Assembly (NCBI GenBank): GCA_013365365.1
Contig: JABVXU010000639.1
Location: forward strand, 1-29,263
Direction of reading: 5' to 3'
DNA: 29,263 bases
Source: Cruorifilaria tuberocauda
Taxonomy: Eukaryota; Nematoda; Chromadorea; Rhabditida; Onchocercidae
Part shown: in pieces, positions 10,401 through 21,950 of the stretch
Position numbering within the stretch: the first letter of the stretch is position 1
Layout of the letters: each line of letters starts with the position of its first letter
The notes under the pieces: model-generated
Told to the model about the DNA's origin: nothing
Seen by the model: only the letters and a program-made list of their open reading frames with translations
Databases searched by the model: none
Translations under genes and position numbers: made by a program

Positions 10401-13400
10401 AGTCCAAAAATTGGAGCTTTGATTTACCAGCAGATAATGGACGAACCTTTAAAGAATGTTATCATTAAACTGCATGAATTCGCTTTGGATGGTTAGTTTA
10501 AAGGTTTTTTAATAATTTAACCTAGTAAAAACAGTGTAAATTCGTCACCTGAGTAATTCCGTCGGATATCTCGGCGTCTAACACATTTGAATCATAACCT
10601 ATCAAAGCAAAATGTCCCGAACCACGTTCCAGTCGGATACCTTTTGAAGCACTCTTCTCGTTCAGCAGTACGACTACAGACGGCACTGCTTCCGCATCTC
10701 GGACCAAATCTGCCTGCATCTTACTTTTCAACTCTTTTGGTAAATGAAGTTGTCGATCTCCAACCTTATATCTTTGAGTTGATGCGATAATTTCTACAGT
10801 GCCAGTGATTTTTCGTGGTTTCAGAATACCGCGTACTAAATGTTGAAATGATTCAGATATTGAATGTGTGTAGATAGAAAAAAGGTTTTTTTCTTTAACT
10901 AACTGAATAAATTTCTTGATAAATCTCAAACCTCATAATGTTGTCATTGTAAAAACACCTATTATTTTAAATGAACAGATGTGTTTTAGGTCAAAAATAA
11001 TCACAATTCTTCCATTTCTCAACAAACTAATCAATAATATTATTAATGTAACTCTCAAAAAAGCTACCTTCGCTTAATCCGCTTTCCTTATCTTCTTCCA
11101 CGTCCGCTATATTTTTATCACTTACTTTCCAATTCACTTTTAGAGAAGTAAACGAATCAAATTGCTTCTCTAACCCCATGGATGGCCCCGATTCGCAATG
11201 TCCAAGAGCTGATACTGCTAACGTGGATGGTTGACTGTAGCTGGCAGCACGCTACAATATATAAGAAGGTATAGAGATTTTTTTCAGTCATTTTTTGATT
11301 TTTTAGAATGGAGGAAAGGACATTGTTGATGAATCGATGGAAATGTACGAAGAAAAACTAATAAAACTTTTACTAACAAAAAAAAAAAACACAAACCACG
11401 TTTGCCGGACATTTATTTTGAAGCGGTCTTAACAGAGATAACGATAGTCGTGTTGGCAAGCCACAACATACTCTTATTTTTGTTTGAGCTTTAGCGGGGA
11501 GCAGATTTGTGGAAGAAGCTCCGTTACCAACAACAACTAGGATAAGCTGAAAGTCAAAATGGTACCATATTCTAAAACAAACAATATTTTCCTTCGAAGA
11601 GATCGGTTCTTACAAGGATTACTGAAACAATTTAAGAACTAGCAGGTGAAATCTTTCCAAAAATCCCCTTTCTTTTGTGATAACCTATCAAGGTTGAACT
11701 ACGAAATAAATGAATAAAAGTTTGCAATATTCTAATTAATACATAAAAAGCATACCAAATCTCCTTTATTATCTTTACATGTGACAGTAGTTTGTCTATC
11801 CTGAGAAGAAACATCACCGCTACTGATCAAATTTGATGTGTCACTGTAGATCACTGGAAAACAATACCCTCAGAACATGAAAATTGAATTCGAAATTCCA
11901 TACAATTACAGAAAAGGTAAATTACCAAATTACATTTTGAATAATATTTCGATGGATCCAGAATCCACGGTCTCGGACCACCAGATGTACGGATAAAAAA
12001 GCTACTTCCAAGCATAACGAATACTTCTGCAGGTGTTTCTAGCTAAAAAAATCCATTAATCTAGCATAAAAACCATTCGTTTTAAATATCTTCTCTTCTT
12101 AAAATATACAGTAAATGGGAAATCGGTAATGACGATATTAATTTTCAATAAGACACCAAAGTTATAAAAGTTTTGAAGAAACATAATACACAAGCCTTCA
12201 ATGGCAAATAAGCAGAAATTTGAGCCGATGCAGACATATTACCAAACTGAACAGTTGCAGTTGTATCACCAGAAGCAATAGCAGTAAGTGTAAAACCGCA
12301 ACAACTATCATCGTATAAAGGCATTTTCCCGCAACCACCTGAATATTTATAGCTATATGATTATTTTAATGTTCGCAATATGAAAAAATACACACATGTA
12401 CACAAATTAGACACCTTGATTTTCCCAATATAAAAGATTTTGGACTTTTCATTAAACAATTTACCTGATGCTATCTCAAAAATATTCTTATCCTTTATTA
12501 CCATCGACATATCAACACGACGACAATCGGACATTATCACTTTTTTACCTCCTGAATTGGCGTAAAGAGAAATATACAGGATTAAGTTACTACCAACCTG
12601 AAATATAGTAAGGATATTAAATTAGAACGGTATTACCAATTTTACTTATTTTAATATTAAACAATCTATTATTTTCATGTCTAGTATCCTTTATATTTCA
12701 ATATCCATTATTACTTTTGCCATTTTCGCTTCAATTCATATGTGTCAGCAATGATGATCAAATATGTATATATATGTATTACTCAATGCTTTGTCTTAAA
12801 ATACAAAGAGAGGAGAATGAAAAGCATGGTGGTCATTATATGTGGAATAAAGCCTCGCACATCAAAATAAGCAATGATTTAATAACGATGATATTAAAAC
12901 CTTGATTGGACTTTTGTAACAAAGTAGAAAATCTCTACTGAACATTAGACAATATTCAATTCATTTAATATACCTCGGCTTCCAAATATGATTTACCGAA
13001 AGCAATTCCGGTTGGTTGTAAAACATGAACAATTGCTTTTCCAAAATGAGCACTATTCTGAGCATCCTGTGCAATCACTTCTGTCGTACCGAGTTTTCCA
13101 GTCAACAGAATCCCAGCAGAATCTATTGAAGCAATTTCCGGATCCATACTTGACCATGTGAATGATCCTGTACCGCCTTGTGCCTGAAAAAGAAACTTGT
13201 ATCAGTACAAAGTATATATTTAGTATAACAACACCTAAACCATAATATTTGAAATATATTACAAGAAACAAACCGAAAGTTTTTTGAAATGGATTTTCTT
13301 AGCATCGATGTATGGGAAGGCGACGAAGGGTGGTATCACTTCAATCCGCTCTGATATCACTGCTGTTACTTCATCCTTTACCGATGATGATATCTTTGAT

Positions 13401-16400
13401 TCTCCTTTCTGTAAAATAGAAATCACAAGACACTATTTTAATGAAATTTATTTCTCTTTTATATATGAGCTATAAATAATGAAAAATGAGGTATGAAAAT
13501 GGATTAATACAATAAATATTCATGAAGAAAGCTGCAGTTTTCTAATGCTTCATATTTGGAAGTATTCGATAATAATAAAAGATCTAACCGAACTCATGAC
13601 TGATATGAATGCTGCTCGTAGCTCTACACTCCCACTCTTTATAGTTTTAACACTTATATACGTTCCATTGCGTGATTTACTTATCACTTTGAAGTATTCC
13701 TCAGGTATGACACTTTCGAAAATTGCGTTCTGTAAGATATGCTATTAAAAACCACATGAGAAAATAAAGAGTAGACAAAAAATTAAATCTTATAGAAAAA
13801 AAATGAATTTATAAACAACCTCTGGAATATATATGATATTATTATCAGTATCAGTCACAACAAAAGAAATATCATATTCGCGTCCTATTTCCAAATACCA
13901 TAAATCGCCACTAATTTTTATATATAAACTTGATGGCTCAACAACATGAATTCGAGCAGATGGAGGTTTTGGTGCATTCAATGACTTCACATCTGGAAAA
14001 TGAAGAAATCATATTTTTACATCGGCTTATAAACCAGAAACTTAAATTAACAAAATCCGTTTAGCTACCAAGTATTTCAGAAACTGAACCGTGTCTGTCA
14101 AAGTAAAGATCACATGCTCACCGATCGCAGACAATCTTCAGAATCGATAAAAAAAAGGTAAAGAGGCCTAAATAAATCGAAGAATAATGTAATAACGATA
14201 AATTTAATACAAGATAACAACATTCTAGTAATATTTTAAAAAATCTAACTTTTGTCAATTAATGATATTTCGGTTATTCCGTAATTTACAGCTGTGACAA
14301 TAGAAGATGATGAATTCAGGGAACAGATTCCTGTATCTTTAATCAATAATTGATACTGTTTTGAAGGTAAGCGTATTGCTGCAAATGAAATATGTATATA
14401 TTATGATTAGCATGAATATTATTCTCAAATATATTCTCGACTCATAAAATAAATTAGAAATGCAAGCTATAAATAAGATATAAAAGTCGTACCTTCTGTA
14501 CCACCCTGTTTAACTATTTCTCCGGTATAGTGCACTTCTGATCCAAGCAGAAGAAATATATCTTGAGAAGGTATTAGTAAAAGATTTGCTATTACTACAA
14601 AATCCACGCTTCGAGGTTTCACATCCTTGAAAGAAAATCACTGGTCATCCGCGAACGCTACATGTAAACAGCAATTAATATAACAAGTACAATATTACGA
14701 AAAAAATAATAAACCTTAAAGTGCGGTTCGACTAGTTTCACTTCCAAAATAGCAGCACCCGTAGATATACCTTCAACTAATATCACATGGCCTGGAAAAT
14801 CAGCAAATATCTGCACGATTATGAAAACCAAATATTTGACAGATTACTTATTTATGGACCATCAGGCGCTTTTCAGCAGAACGAAGGAGTTAAACATGAA
14901 ATGAGAAATGCATTTTAAAGACTAGCTAATAACCTTCTTCATACTTTTTTTATTCATACTATTTTTAAATAAACTAATGAGAAACCGGATAAAAAAAAAC
15001 TAACCACGCTTTTTATTCTCTTCCAAAAAGCGTACACCATCAGGTGCTTCATATTTTGATTGCGAAAATGGTACAATTCGAAGAGGCTTTTCCGATGAAG
15101 AAGATGATTTCAAATGCCACTCAAATGGAATTTCTTCAATACTAGTGAACATATCGCCTATAAATTCCTAATTTAAATTATCATAGCTAACTGTTTTGTC
15201 TAAATTTCTATAACTTAAAAAGAATAAAGAGAGAATAAAATCTGACAATAAAATCTTTGCAACGAAAAAAAAACATCTAATCGTCGGTGACATTTTAAAA
15301 ATATTTAAGAAGTAAACAGAAACAAAAAAATGCATATTAAAAAGAAAGGACGACGAATAGCCAACATTTAACCTCGTCCTCTGAAACAAATTACCAGAAT
15401 CTTCTGAAATTATTCGAAATTTTAATCAATAAGTGAAAGCCAAACAACATAATTTTTCTCTTATATTACCAGCTCACTTTATTCAAAAATTTAGAAACGT
15501 TAGCAATTACCAACCTTCAGCATTATATGCTAGCACAACCAGTTTTGCTGGTGATGCATCCAGAAACAAGACTTTTGTAGTGGTTGAAACTGTTATGCTT
15601 CGTATAACGTCAACTGTTACACCACAGCTCAAAACTACACCAGCATCTGCAAGAAAAGCATTTGTAGTAAAGCCTCTAATTAAATACTGCGCCGTTAGTA
15701 AGAATTTAACTGAATATTGCTTCTAAAGTACCATTTTAATTGCGAAATCGGAAAACTGAAGTAATTACCTAAAAAATTTGGAATAAATACTGATGGCGAA
15801 ATCTGCAAAACCTATGATAATGAATAGAAGATAGAGCATAAACTCTAACATTAAAGAAGTTTCTATCATCAAATAAATTTGAAAAGTTGTAAGCACATAT
15901 GCCCAAACCAAGACAAAATTCTAACTTCTCAATTTTTAATTTGATTTCTGAGCAGCAGACAAACTGGCTAAGTATACCTTTATCTTCAGCAAAAACAACA
16001 GCCATCTGCTCCTCAGCATATTTCGAAGTAGCACTAATCTGAGCTTTTGCTGAACAATCCTTCGTTCCTACCGGATCTATTGCTTTTACTGACACAGTAT
16101 CTGGTCGAGTTGATCTCCTAAAATATCATTTTTTAACTATTTCGAGATGCCTACCAATCAAAAAGCATATCGGTATCTTAGATTCCAATATGAAAATTGA
16201 ACAGAAAACCTTTCACTTTTTGAACATTTGATTTAATATTTCTAATGCTTGCTAGATACTTATTTGTTTGACCAGCTTAAAAAAGCAATAAAATACACTG
16301 AGAAATTACCACGTGAAACATCCGTTTGCTGGATCACTGACGATTAGGTCAAAAGTCACTTGAACAGTGGGATGATACGGCAACAACACTCGTGGCACAT

Positions 16401-16470
16401 TCAACCGATAACCAGCTGTTAGCAGTACTAGGTAACATAACGAAAACAACAAATGATAAAATTTAGACAT
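4423..16470 (-). CDS. npp-12: Nuclear pore membrane glycoprotein gp210 (NUP210/NPP-12), complete
   Basis: gp210 is an integral protein of the pore membrane. It forms the lumenal ring of the nuclear pore complex with a single membrane anchor. The spliced frame is 1821 residues, close to the family's usual length (about 1850-1890). In order: signal peptide MSKFYHLLFSLCYLVLLTAG (1-20); mature N-terminus YRLNVPRVLLPYHP, then CFTWRSTRPD, a gp210 hallmark; Ig-like (BIG2-type) repeats, for example GGTGSFTWSSMDPEIASI near 460 and SGGPQPLPSVQYRLND near 1080; the signature SGGPRPWILDPSKYY near 645; PFSFGGAL near 1165; VWDRKNPDLSVF near 1423; one transmembrane helix VVQVCATLLIAGLLVALI (about 1770-1787); then a 34-residue tail AYSRGFSFPSYFFSSF. 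Residues match vertebrate gp210 throughout in the same order. The start ATG is 5 bases after a TTTTCAG trans-splice-type site. No frame break was found. Retention of the last intron would replace the tail with about 12 residues. Confidence 0.95.
4423..16470 (-). other. npp-12: Exon model of the gp210 gene (35 exons)
   Basis: Exons, 5' to 3' on the minus strand (low-high coordinates): 16310-16470, 15978-16117, 15515-15646, 15005-15157, 14715-14791, 14493-14625, 14250-14378, 13820-13992, 13589-13729, 13274-13408, 12974-13183, 12465-12597, 12190-12338, 11934-12042, 11756-11853, 11397-11546, 11068-11251, 10549-10931, 10324-10446, 10002-10132, 9686-9863, 9295-9459, 8947-9156, 8450-8697, 7980-8145, 7602-7771, 7307-7391, 6828-7088, 6391-6520, 5979-6110, 5590-5699, 5218-5436, 4970-5111, 4756-4857, 4423-4526. 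They sum to 5466 nt, and every junction keeps phase with GT-AG borders. Borders were chosen by phase plus alignment to gp210 as I know it. The least certain are the acceptors at 7088, 6110, 10931 and 15157, and the donors at 11934, 12190 and 4970, each of which has a near competitor. Confidence 0.85.
5929..5998 (-). repeat. 35-bp tandem duplication spanning a gp210 splice donor
   Basis: Two adjacent 35-bp copies (5929-5963 and 5964-5998) differ at about three positions. On the minus strand the first copy read contains the end of gp210 exon 30 and its donor CTAG|gttaat. The second repeats it as CTGG|gttaat 35 bp into the intron. Only the first donor is productive, because reading past it gives CTA GGT TAA. 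Confidence 0.75.
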
Positions 16471-16482
16471 CTATCTGAAAAA
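16471..16482 (-). promoter_or_regulatory. Likely spliced-leader trans-splice acceptor of gp210
   Basis: On the minus strand TTTTTCAG ends at 16475, leaving only ATAG before the start ATG at 16470. A strong acceptor a few bases before a start codon, with no upstream coding exon, is typical of nematode trans-spliced messages. No leader sequence is expected here because leaders are encoded elsewhere. Confidence 0.6.
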
Positions 16483-18974
16483 TGCATATATACATTAATT
16501 GTATATTACGATATTCTCTTGTAGCCGTGTGTATATACAGACATTTCAGTCGATCATCAAAATGTCGAACTTCTGACTGAATTCGATATTAACCATCCGG
16601 ATAGACTACACGCAATAATATTCTAGCAATAATATTTCAGTATTAAAAATGATCAGCCTAGCACGAAAAATGGAAAGTTCACAATCCCACATAAAAAACT
16701 TCCGGTGTATTTGGTAGTTCAGCTTGATAATTAAAAGTTACGAAGGTAGTATCTTTTACTCTTCCTTCACTTTATCAACTATTCTAAGCTACTGATAAAT
16801 TTAGTAATATTGCTTTTCTCTTATGATTATCTATTTTCACATTCCAATTTCAAAATAACAAGTATTTTAATGTTTCACAAAATTCAAAAAGTACTCAAAC
16901 TTTGTCAATTTAATTTCGAAAAGTATTCTTTATAGGATAATGGAAAAAACTAGTACTTTCAAAAATCAGAAGAAAGAAAAAAAGGTTGAGAAGAGGAATG
17001 TTGACAATATTTGATTTTTCCGCTTTCACTAAATTTACTTCTCCAAACGTATTCATAATATAAAGGAAAAATAGATGAATCGACCATCACAAAGAAAAAA
17101 TAATGAACCTTTTCCCCAAAACAACCAGCTCAATCAATATAATATTATTAATTGTATGAAATTCAAAATCACCATTTGAATGAGAATTCAGCGGTAAAAT
17201 TCATGTTGAAGAACAATAGCGGTAAGAAAATTATCATTTCAATTTTTTGTTAAGTTCATAATTGATCGTGAAAGGTCTAAAGTTTGAATTTATCATTTAA
17301 AACCAAAAAATTCAAACTAGAAAAGTCTAAGATCCAAAAAAAAACACCCATAATTAAACTTCCGAATTTCGTAAGATGGAAAAAGTGAGGGAAGACGATG
17401 GGTTCACGATCCGAGCCGTGAAACACCCAAAACTCCGATCCGATGATTCAGACTATTTGATATGCTTACCAGCAGTTTCTTCTGGTTCCGGAATTCTGGC
17501 CTAGGAACTTTTGCTAAGAATCAGTGTTGTCATGACAATCGCGGGAATAGATTAAAGGATAATTGAGATTTTTCTACACGATAAAATGACGTATCTACGT
17601 GGAATTTACGAAACATACGTATTGAATAATGGAAATGTTGAAAAGTTAAATATTGAATTTAATTTTTCTTATATAAGTGATATTGCTGCCGAATGATTTT
17701 TAAATTTCTATTAAATTAATTTACAATGTTTAGTGATTTAGTGCAAATACATTGGTTTACAGGTAATACTTCATAATACTTCACTTTTCTTGAAGCATAT
17801 GTTCGAGAAATCTTCAAACTTTTTGTTTTGCTTTCTGAGCATTCATACCTAACTTTCTATTTTTTCATATTTTTACAATTTACTAATAGTAATAGAATAA
17901 CTGCTTATTGTTGCTTTCCTATTTTGAAATTTTCACTTATTACATGCCATCGATGAAATGAAATTCTATAAAATAGAGCTGAAGTATATTTTTGTGTATT
18001 TTACTGTAGTATATATAGTATATCCAGGTCTATATTTCCTTCTATTCAAATGCTCATTTCATTTAATAATTCAAATAGTTTTATAATTTACGAAGAACAT
18101 GCTTTAAATATCTTTTCACTTTTGACAATTTCGATTCTCTTTAAGGTATTTGAAAAATAAGCAAATAAGCAAATTTGTTTGATACATTCATATTCCAAGC
18201 TAACTGTATCATTCTGGAATCTTTCTTAGTCATATATACTATAAAATTTCCTGCTTTCAACTTTTTGTCATGTCATTTGAACTGGAAATAATTTCTGAAA
18301 TAATTAATATTTAAAGGATGTTATCAGTAGTTCTGTGATTGCTAATGATTATCACTTCCTGTCATTCAATATCAGCAGGATTCAATGAATATTGAATTTC
18401 GTTTTTGTTATTCTAAAGTATTTATTTCTGTTTGGAATTTCATTTTTTGATAACACTGATAAAAGCTGGACAGTATTGACATTCATGAATGCTTTATTCC
18501 TCTTCGAGTTATGTTCAAATTCTACAATTTAATATTTTTGATCACTTAAATTTGCAAATATTCGATTTCGTATTTCTTCTCTTGTGGCACAATATTTGAT
18601 CACATGGATCAAAATATTCAAATTGTTCAATTTCAACAAAAATATTTTCCACAACTTTCATTAGTTAATCTCTCAAATAGTATCAATATGCAATAAGCGT
18701 TTTCGATTTCAAATCAACAGAGCTGATAAGATTGCATGCAAATCCGAGATTATTTTCCAGCACAAAAAGACTATAAAATATGCAAAACATCAAACAAACT
18801 TTCATCTTAATCCAATTATTTTGCTTTCATTTTGTTGCACAATAACAGATTAGAGCCATGAACTTCCCATGATAATTTGATAATTCAGAAATTGTATTAT
18901 CACTTAATCTCTACTAATGATCGTAAATAAACTGTTTCAAACTGTCCCTGACATACCTTCAAAGAATTTTGCTT
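16483..18974. other. Intergenic region between divergent genes
   Basis: About 2.5 kb of mostly AT-rich DNA between the gp210 start (minus) and the small secreted-protein gene (plus). It should hold the promoters and outrons of both. The only distinctive part is the GC-richer island near 17376-17530. No exon was recognised elsewhere. Confidence 0.5.
17376..17504 (+). other. GC-richer island with a 42-codon open frame
   Basis: This segment is visibly richer in G and C than its surroundings. It holds an uninterrupted ATG frame (MEKVREDDGFTIRAVKHPKL, ending SGSGILA, TAG at 17502-17504). The minus strand is also open in part and ends in a plausible donor (CTGCTG|gtaagc) near 17471. Just to the right is the perfect 12-bp palindrome TTGTCATGACAA (about 17527-17538). 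It could be a promoter/CpG-like core, an unannotated small exon on either strand, or a small peptide gene. No homology was recognised. Confidence 0.25.
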
Positions 18975-18993
18975 TCCTTAACAGTATCAACAG
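18975..18993 (+). promoter_or_regulatory. Candidate trans-splice acceptors of the small secreted gene
   Basis: TTCCTTAACAG ends at 18984, and a second CAACAG ends at 18993. They lie 30 and 21 bases before the ATG at 19015 and follow an AT-rich outron-like stretch. Confidence 0.4.
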
Positions 18994-19014
18994 TTACTTA
19001 TATTTCTGTTGAAT

Positions 19015-19881
19015 ATGCAGTTCAGACAAATTTTCCTTCTGCTCACTTTAATTTGCATCATTTCGCCGAATCTTTGGGTAAGTAATAAATGATTTTCACA
19101 AGTATGAGATATGAATAATCTCAATATAAATTATATTGATAAATTAATTGATAAGCATATCGATAAATTAATGATAAGCAATGGATTAACGAGATTCCCA
19201 CTGTCCCTATCTACTATCTAGCAAAACCACAGCCAAGGGAACAGGCTTGGCAAACACAGCGGGGAAAGAAGACCCTGGTGAGCTTGAATATTAGCTGTAA
19301 AAAAAAAAATATTCCGATCACTTATTGCGAAATTCAATTTCTTATTTAATTTCACAAATTAGATTCATTTCGAAATCAGACGAAAATTAAATCTCTGCAA
19401 AGTATAATGAGTTTGTTGTTTATGCAGATTGGTTATTTAATTTTTTTAAATTTAGGTCAGCAGAATTTTTGTGGTTATTCGTTTTTGAATTTTTCTTCTC
19501 CTTTGTTGGTTCCGTTTCAGGTTTTAATAAATTTTACAGGTAGATGGAGAAAACGATGCTAGAGATCGTGATGAATCACCGCTTGATGCGATGTCACGTA
19601 TCAGTAAAGTCAATCTGATCGCACTTGAAACATTCGGCGAATTAAATCAGTTTTGGGGTAACGTAAATCGACTTCTGTTACCGTTAGCTGAACACATTGA
19701 ACGTGCACTGTTGTCGTTGCTACGTGCAATCTTTCCTCAAATATTTGATGATTTGAATCCGTCGGATATCGCAATAGATAAAGTAACTCGTCCGTCGGAT
19801 AAATCTGATGCACTGATCAAAGAACTGATTGATGTTATCATGAAATCAGCCAAAGGAAATCGTACTTCAGTTCATAATTAA
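19015..19881 (+). CDS. Small predicted secreted helical protein, unrecognised
   Basis: Three exons: 19015-19081, 19222-19277 and 19540-19881, totalling 465 nt (154 residues plus stop). The N-terminus MQFRQIFLLLTLICIIS is a clear signal peptide. Exon 2 adds a basic, Gln-rich segment (KPQPREQAWQTQRGKKTL). Exon 3 encodes an acidic linker (VDGENDARDRDE) and then likely amphipathic helices: ISKVNLIALETFGELNQF, NRLLLPLAEHIERALLSLL, FDDLNPSDIAID and ALIKELIDVIMKSAKGN. It has no Cys in the mature part and one N-glycosylation sequon (NRT) near the end. Exon 1 has overlapping donors: TGG|gtaagt (phase 0) and GTAA|gtaata four bases later (phase 1). Only the second joins exon 2 in frame; the first joins exon 3 directly and gives 134 residues. 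The family is unknown to me; a secretory-pathway or excreted parasite protein is an inference. Confidence 0.75.
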
Positions 19882-21077
19882 TTTCTTTCCAGTAAATCTT
19901 TTTTTTACAGACCTAAATTGAAATAATCCTGCTTCATTACTTTTCTTTAATCTAGGATTCATTTAAGAATACAATTTAAAGTTTGATCAAGTTCCTTCTC
20001 TCTTTTACATCAGGACAGAATGTTATTTCTCACACTTATTTTGTCGTTCCTTCAATTTTAAATCTTGCAAAGTTTGTTTTTGAAATGTTTATTCAGTAAT
20101 CAAAATAAATGTTCGTTAAAATATAGTTCTCAAAAATTTTTTCTATTTCCAATAGTTTGTTATTAAAAAACGAATTGATCACATAATCAAATTAATAAAA
20201 AATTTATCGAGAAACGAAATCATGGAATCATCAAACGTCATTACAATTTATTTGAACAGAGAGTGATTGGAAATAGATCAAAATTTGCCTCTAATCTTGT
20301 TAAATATGAATAGCGTAAACAAACCAATCAGAAAATAACTAATAAATTTTCAGCTTAATATAATTAGAATTTCCATAAGGAATTGAAAGAGATATTTTAA
20401 AATATTTTGAATAGCGCTTAAGAAAACACCCCAGAAATATTATTAAGAATTTATAAAAAAGACAGGAAACAAAATTACTGATAAATGAGGCAAATTCAAC
20501 TAGTAACACAATTCTTTATGAAATTTTCCTGATTGATTATTCATTCAATTCAAAAACTTAATGTAAATTTAAAAATGTCCTCAGAGGAATTTTTATATGG
20601 ATGAAAAACTGGGAAAAAATCGATGCAGTATAGACTTTAAAAGTTTTTAAGAATTAGAAGAGGCAATTCAAAAATTTAATACAATTTGAACGACAAAAAA
20701 ATTGGCTGATAGATTTAATGCTTCCAAAAAATTATTGTACTTGTAAATTGTACTTGTATTGTATTTGTAGGTGTAAATTTATTATTTCAGAAGTGAAGAA
20801 AAATTTCCTTTGTCTCTGATCTAATCACTTCAAATATTTTTTTAATTATAAAAACTTTACTTGAATTTTTTGGAAGATAATCTTTTAAACACAATTTTTT
20901 TTTGCTCCTGGTAATACTAATCTATTAAATCTATAGCATACATTTGATGTGAATCACTCAAGCATTATCAAATCCATTCCAATTTCAACTTTCATATTTG
21001 CGAAATCAATTAAGAAGCTATCTCGAAGAAAGTTGAATTAATATTATAAGATCAAATCAAAGATCAAATCAAGTAAC
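19882..21077. other. AT-rich 3' flank and spacer
   Basis: A poly(A) signal AATAAA at 20104-20109 probably ends the small secreted-protein message. Beyond it I see no coding frame, only AT-rich DNA with minor repeats such as TTGTACTTGTA around 20735-20775 and a doubled AAGATCAAATCA near 21049-21072. Confidence 0.45.
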
Positions 21078-21088
21078 AATATTTAAAT

Positions 21089-21251
21089 TTATTTAAATAC
21101 AATATTTAAATTTATTTAAACTTATAAAAATATATAGTATTAATTTAAATTTCAAATGAGAAATAATAAATACTATATATTTTTATACTATATAAATTAA
21201 TACTATATATTTTTATAAGTTTAAATAAATTTAAATATTGTATTTAAATAA
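21089..21251. repeat. 59-bp perfect inverted repeat (potential long hairpin)
   Basis: The left arm 21089-21147 is an exact reverse complement of the right arm 21193-21251, separated by a 45-bp spacer (21148-21192). The spacer repeats part of the right arm (TACTATATATTTTTATA occurs at about 21171 and 21201). The left flank also has a 22-bp tandem doublet (CAATATTTAAATTTATTTAAA at about 21078 and 21100). Arms are almost pure A/T. It could be the remnant of a MITE-like element or a hairpin expansion. I found no clear target-site duplication. Confidence 0.85.
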
Positions 21252-21252
21252 T

Positions 21253-21338
21253 TGCATTAATTATTGACAATTAAAAGTTCAAAATTCAATAATTATGCAT
21301 TAATTATTGACAATTAAAAGTTCAAAATTCAATAATTA
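21253..21338 (+). repeat. Perfect 43-bp tandem duplication
   Basis: Two identical 43-bp copies, 21253-21295 and 21296-21338, each start TGCATTAATTATTGACAATT. They sit directly against the right arm of the inverted repeat. Perfect identity implies recent origin or ongoing slippage. Confidence 0.85.
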
Positions 21339-21823
21339 AAAGACTCAAAATTCCCAAATTATTTCTACAATAAAGTCCAAAAATCATCAGTTAACTTATT
21401 AATATCTGATTTTATAAGATGTAATTAACCATTTATTACAAAATATTGCTAACATTATATTACAAAAATACTCAATGCATTTCTGTATACAGTATCACTG
21501 TATACAGTAATTATCAGATCCTTTGTAATTAATTTCATCCATTACAGTAAAGATAAGTTGAAACCATTCTCGCTCAGCACAAGAGGCTTGAAGCCTAGTT
21601 TTGTTCTTCCTAAAAAATGTATCTATTTTAGCTTTAATCTTATAGATCCTTTTTAATTGAGAACAAATCAGGATAACCATTTTTGTGTACATTGAAATTA
21701 AAATAAATATTAAGTGAATGAAATAATCAATCATAACTTAACTAAATTACCAGTAGATTGCAGCATCGATATTCAGTTAATGTTATCAGTGAAAGGTGAT
21801 AAATAGTGCTAGATTATAAATTA

Positions 21824-21906
21824 TTGTTCCTTCGCTTTTAAAAGATATTCCTTGGCTTTTAATTACTGTTCCTTGGCCTTCAAAAATGTTCCTTGGCTTT
21901 TAAAAA
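21824..21906 (-). repeat. Four imperfect copies of GTTCCTTGGCTTTTAAAA
   Basis: Four units of about 20-25 bp, each with TTCCTT(G/C)G(C)CTT followed by A-rich sequence, lie just downstream of the receptor gene stop, probably within its 3' UTR. A related single copy (TTGTTCGTTAGCTTCAAAA) is in receptor intron 2 near 24024. Confidence 0.65.
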
Positions 21907-21950
21907 AGCATTAATTTATCGTCATATCACTGATAGTCTAATCACCATAA

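Noticed and set aside
8325..10790. Plus-strand open frames at 8325-8540, 8586-8777, 9936-10154 and 10587-10790
   Set aside because: They lie opposite gp210 exons and follow their GC-richer sequence. No splice logic or family features were seen.
12190..12198. GC-AG intron with donor AAG|gc after AYLPLK
   Set aside because: Six bases further an ordinary donor TGT|gtatta keeps phase and the family residue Ala after AYLPLK.
15433..15726. 97-codon plus-strand open frame
   Set aside because: It is antisense to gp210 exon 3 and its introns; the minus-strand reading aligns to gp210.
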